64,000 nt of DNA, taken from the NCBI RefSeq assembly GCF_003254545.1, contig NZ_QJRH01000066.1, forward strand, positions 124,001-188,000. The letters run 5' to 3'. The DNA is from Flavobacterium tistrianum. Its GTDB lineage: Bacteria; Bacteroidota; Bacteroidia; Flavobacteriales; Flavobacteriaceae. Positions 63,849 through 64,000 of the stretch are shown one piece after another. The notes beneath the pieces are model-generated. The model did no database searches. It saw nothing but the letters and a program-made list of their open reading frames with translations, and had not been told where the DNA came from. Made by a program: the position numbers and the translations under genes. Each line of letters starts with the position of its first letter. The first letter of the stretch is position 1.

Positions 63849-64000
63849 ATGATGAAATTCTTCACTTTCCTGTTTTTATTTATAACAGCTACTGTTTTCT
63901 CTCAAAACAGATACGAGCTTTCTGACGAAGGACAAGACAAACTCTATCTTTCTGACTCTATTTCAAATCTTGCTAAAGCCGGAAAAATTACAGATCATCC
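63849..64000 (+). CDS. secreted protein, N-terminal part (runs off window end)
   Basis: ATG at 63849 (or 63852) opens a frame to the window end, starting with a signal peptide (MMKFFTFLFLFITATVFSQN, cut near residue 18). The following 30 residues (YELSDEGQDKLYLSDSISNL) show no known motif. The gene is incomplete here. Confidence 0.6.
   Translation, partial: MMKFFTFLFLFITATVFSQNRYELSDEGQDKLYLSDSISNLAKAGKITDH

Overview
The window looks like chromosomal DNA of a Flavobacterium-like member of the Bacteroidota. It is AT-rich. Promoter regions carry TAnnTTTG -7 elements, usually without a good Shine-Dalgarno sequence. The gene content is typical of the group: a TonB-dependent receptor followed by a DUF4249 lipoprotein, a large single-chain NADP isocitrate dehydrogenase, a cyclophilin-FKBP fusion, an extended NusB, PUR/DUF3276 and DUF6515 proteins. 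I see no tRNA, rRNA, CRISPR array, prophage or complete insertion sequence. Most of the window is ordinary core genome.

Layout. 1-4.6 kb: end of a DUF5723 gene with a small lipoprotein, an HMG-CoA lyase, a divergent SatD/DUF3307 pair fronted by a four-fold operator array, and pyrD. 5-11 kb: a sulfatase locus (arylsulfatase, porin, DUF6515 protein, formylglycine-generating enzyme). 11-18.4 kb: pepT, a YdeI-like protein, yajC, nusB, leucine dehydrogenase, an ABC exporter and a PUR protein. 18.5-22.9 kb: three alpha/beta hydrolases, CsaA, a thioredoxin-like protein and a GreA/B-like factor with a structured leader. 23-28.9 kb, mostly minus strand: cytochrome c, dual PPIase, MFS exporter, KdgF-like cupin with a lipoprotein archaemetzincin, sugar isomerase-like protein, flavin reductase, BamE-like lipoprotein. 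29-37 kb: trmD-rplS, icd and a four-gene TonB receptor operon. 37-46 kb: thiamine pyrophosphokinase, rlmF, uvrB, a TerB-like protein, two hydrolases, a dipeptide epimerase with a PLP transferase, DUF1456. 46.7-56 kb: sucC, gltBD and lysA. 56-64 kb: a more variable stretch with a decayed GIY-YIG element, an XRE regulator, small secreted or membrane proteins and an ArsR/AHSA1 operon.

The least ordinary feature is the non-coding DNA. At least seven unrelated families of inverted repeats (REP/REPIN-like) occupy the gaps. Many begin 0-8 nt after a stop codon, two cases show one family inserted inside another, and one pair flanks a GIY-YIG endonuclease gene broken by a single stop codon. The second notable signal is an array of four perfect TATTAC-N8-GTAATA palindromes at an exact 28-bp pitch upstream of the SatD-like gene. 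The third is a pair of GCAAC-N6-GTTGC operators that frames the -7 element of the ArsR promoter.

Integration. The sulfatase has the cysteine that must be converted to formylglycine, and the nearby FGE keeps both catalytic cysteines. GltBD supplies glutamate, leucine dehydrogenase consumes or makes it, and isocitrate dehydrogenase and SucC feed the same 2-oxoglutarate node. LysA and the Ala-Glu epimerase connect to peptidoglycan amino acids. All functions are assigned by reading protein motifs; no database search was run.
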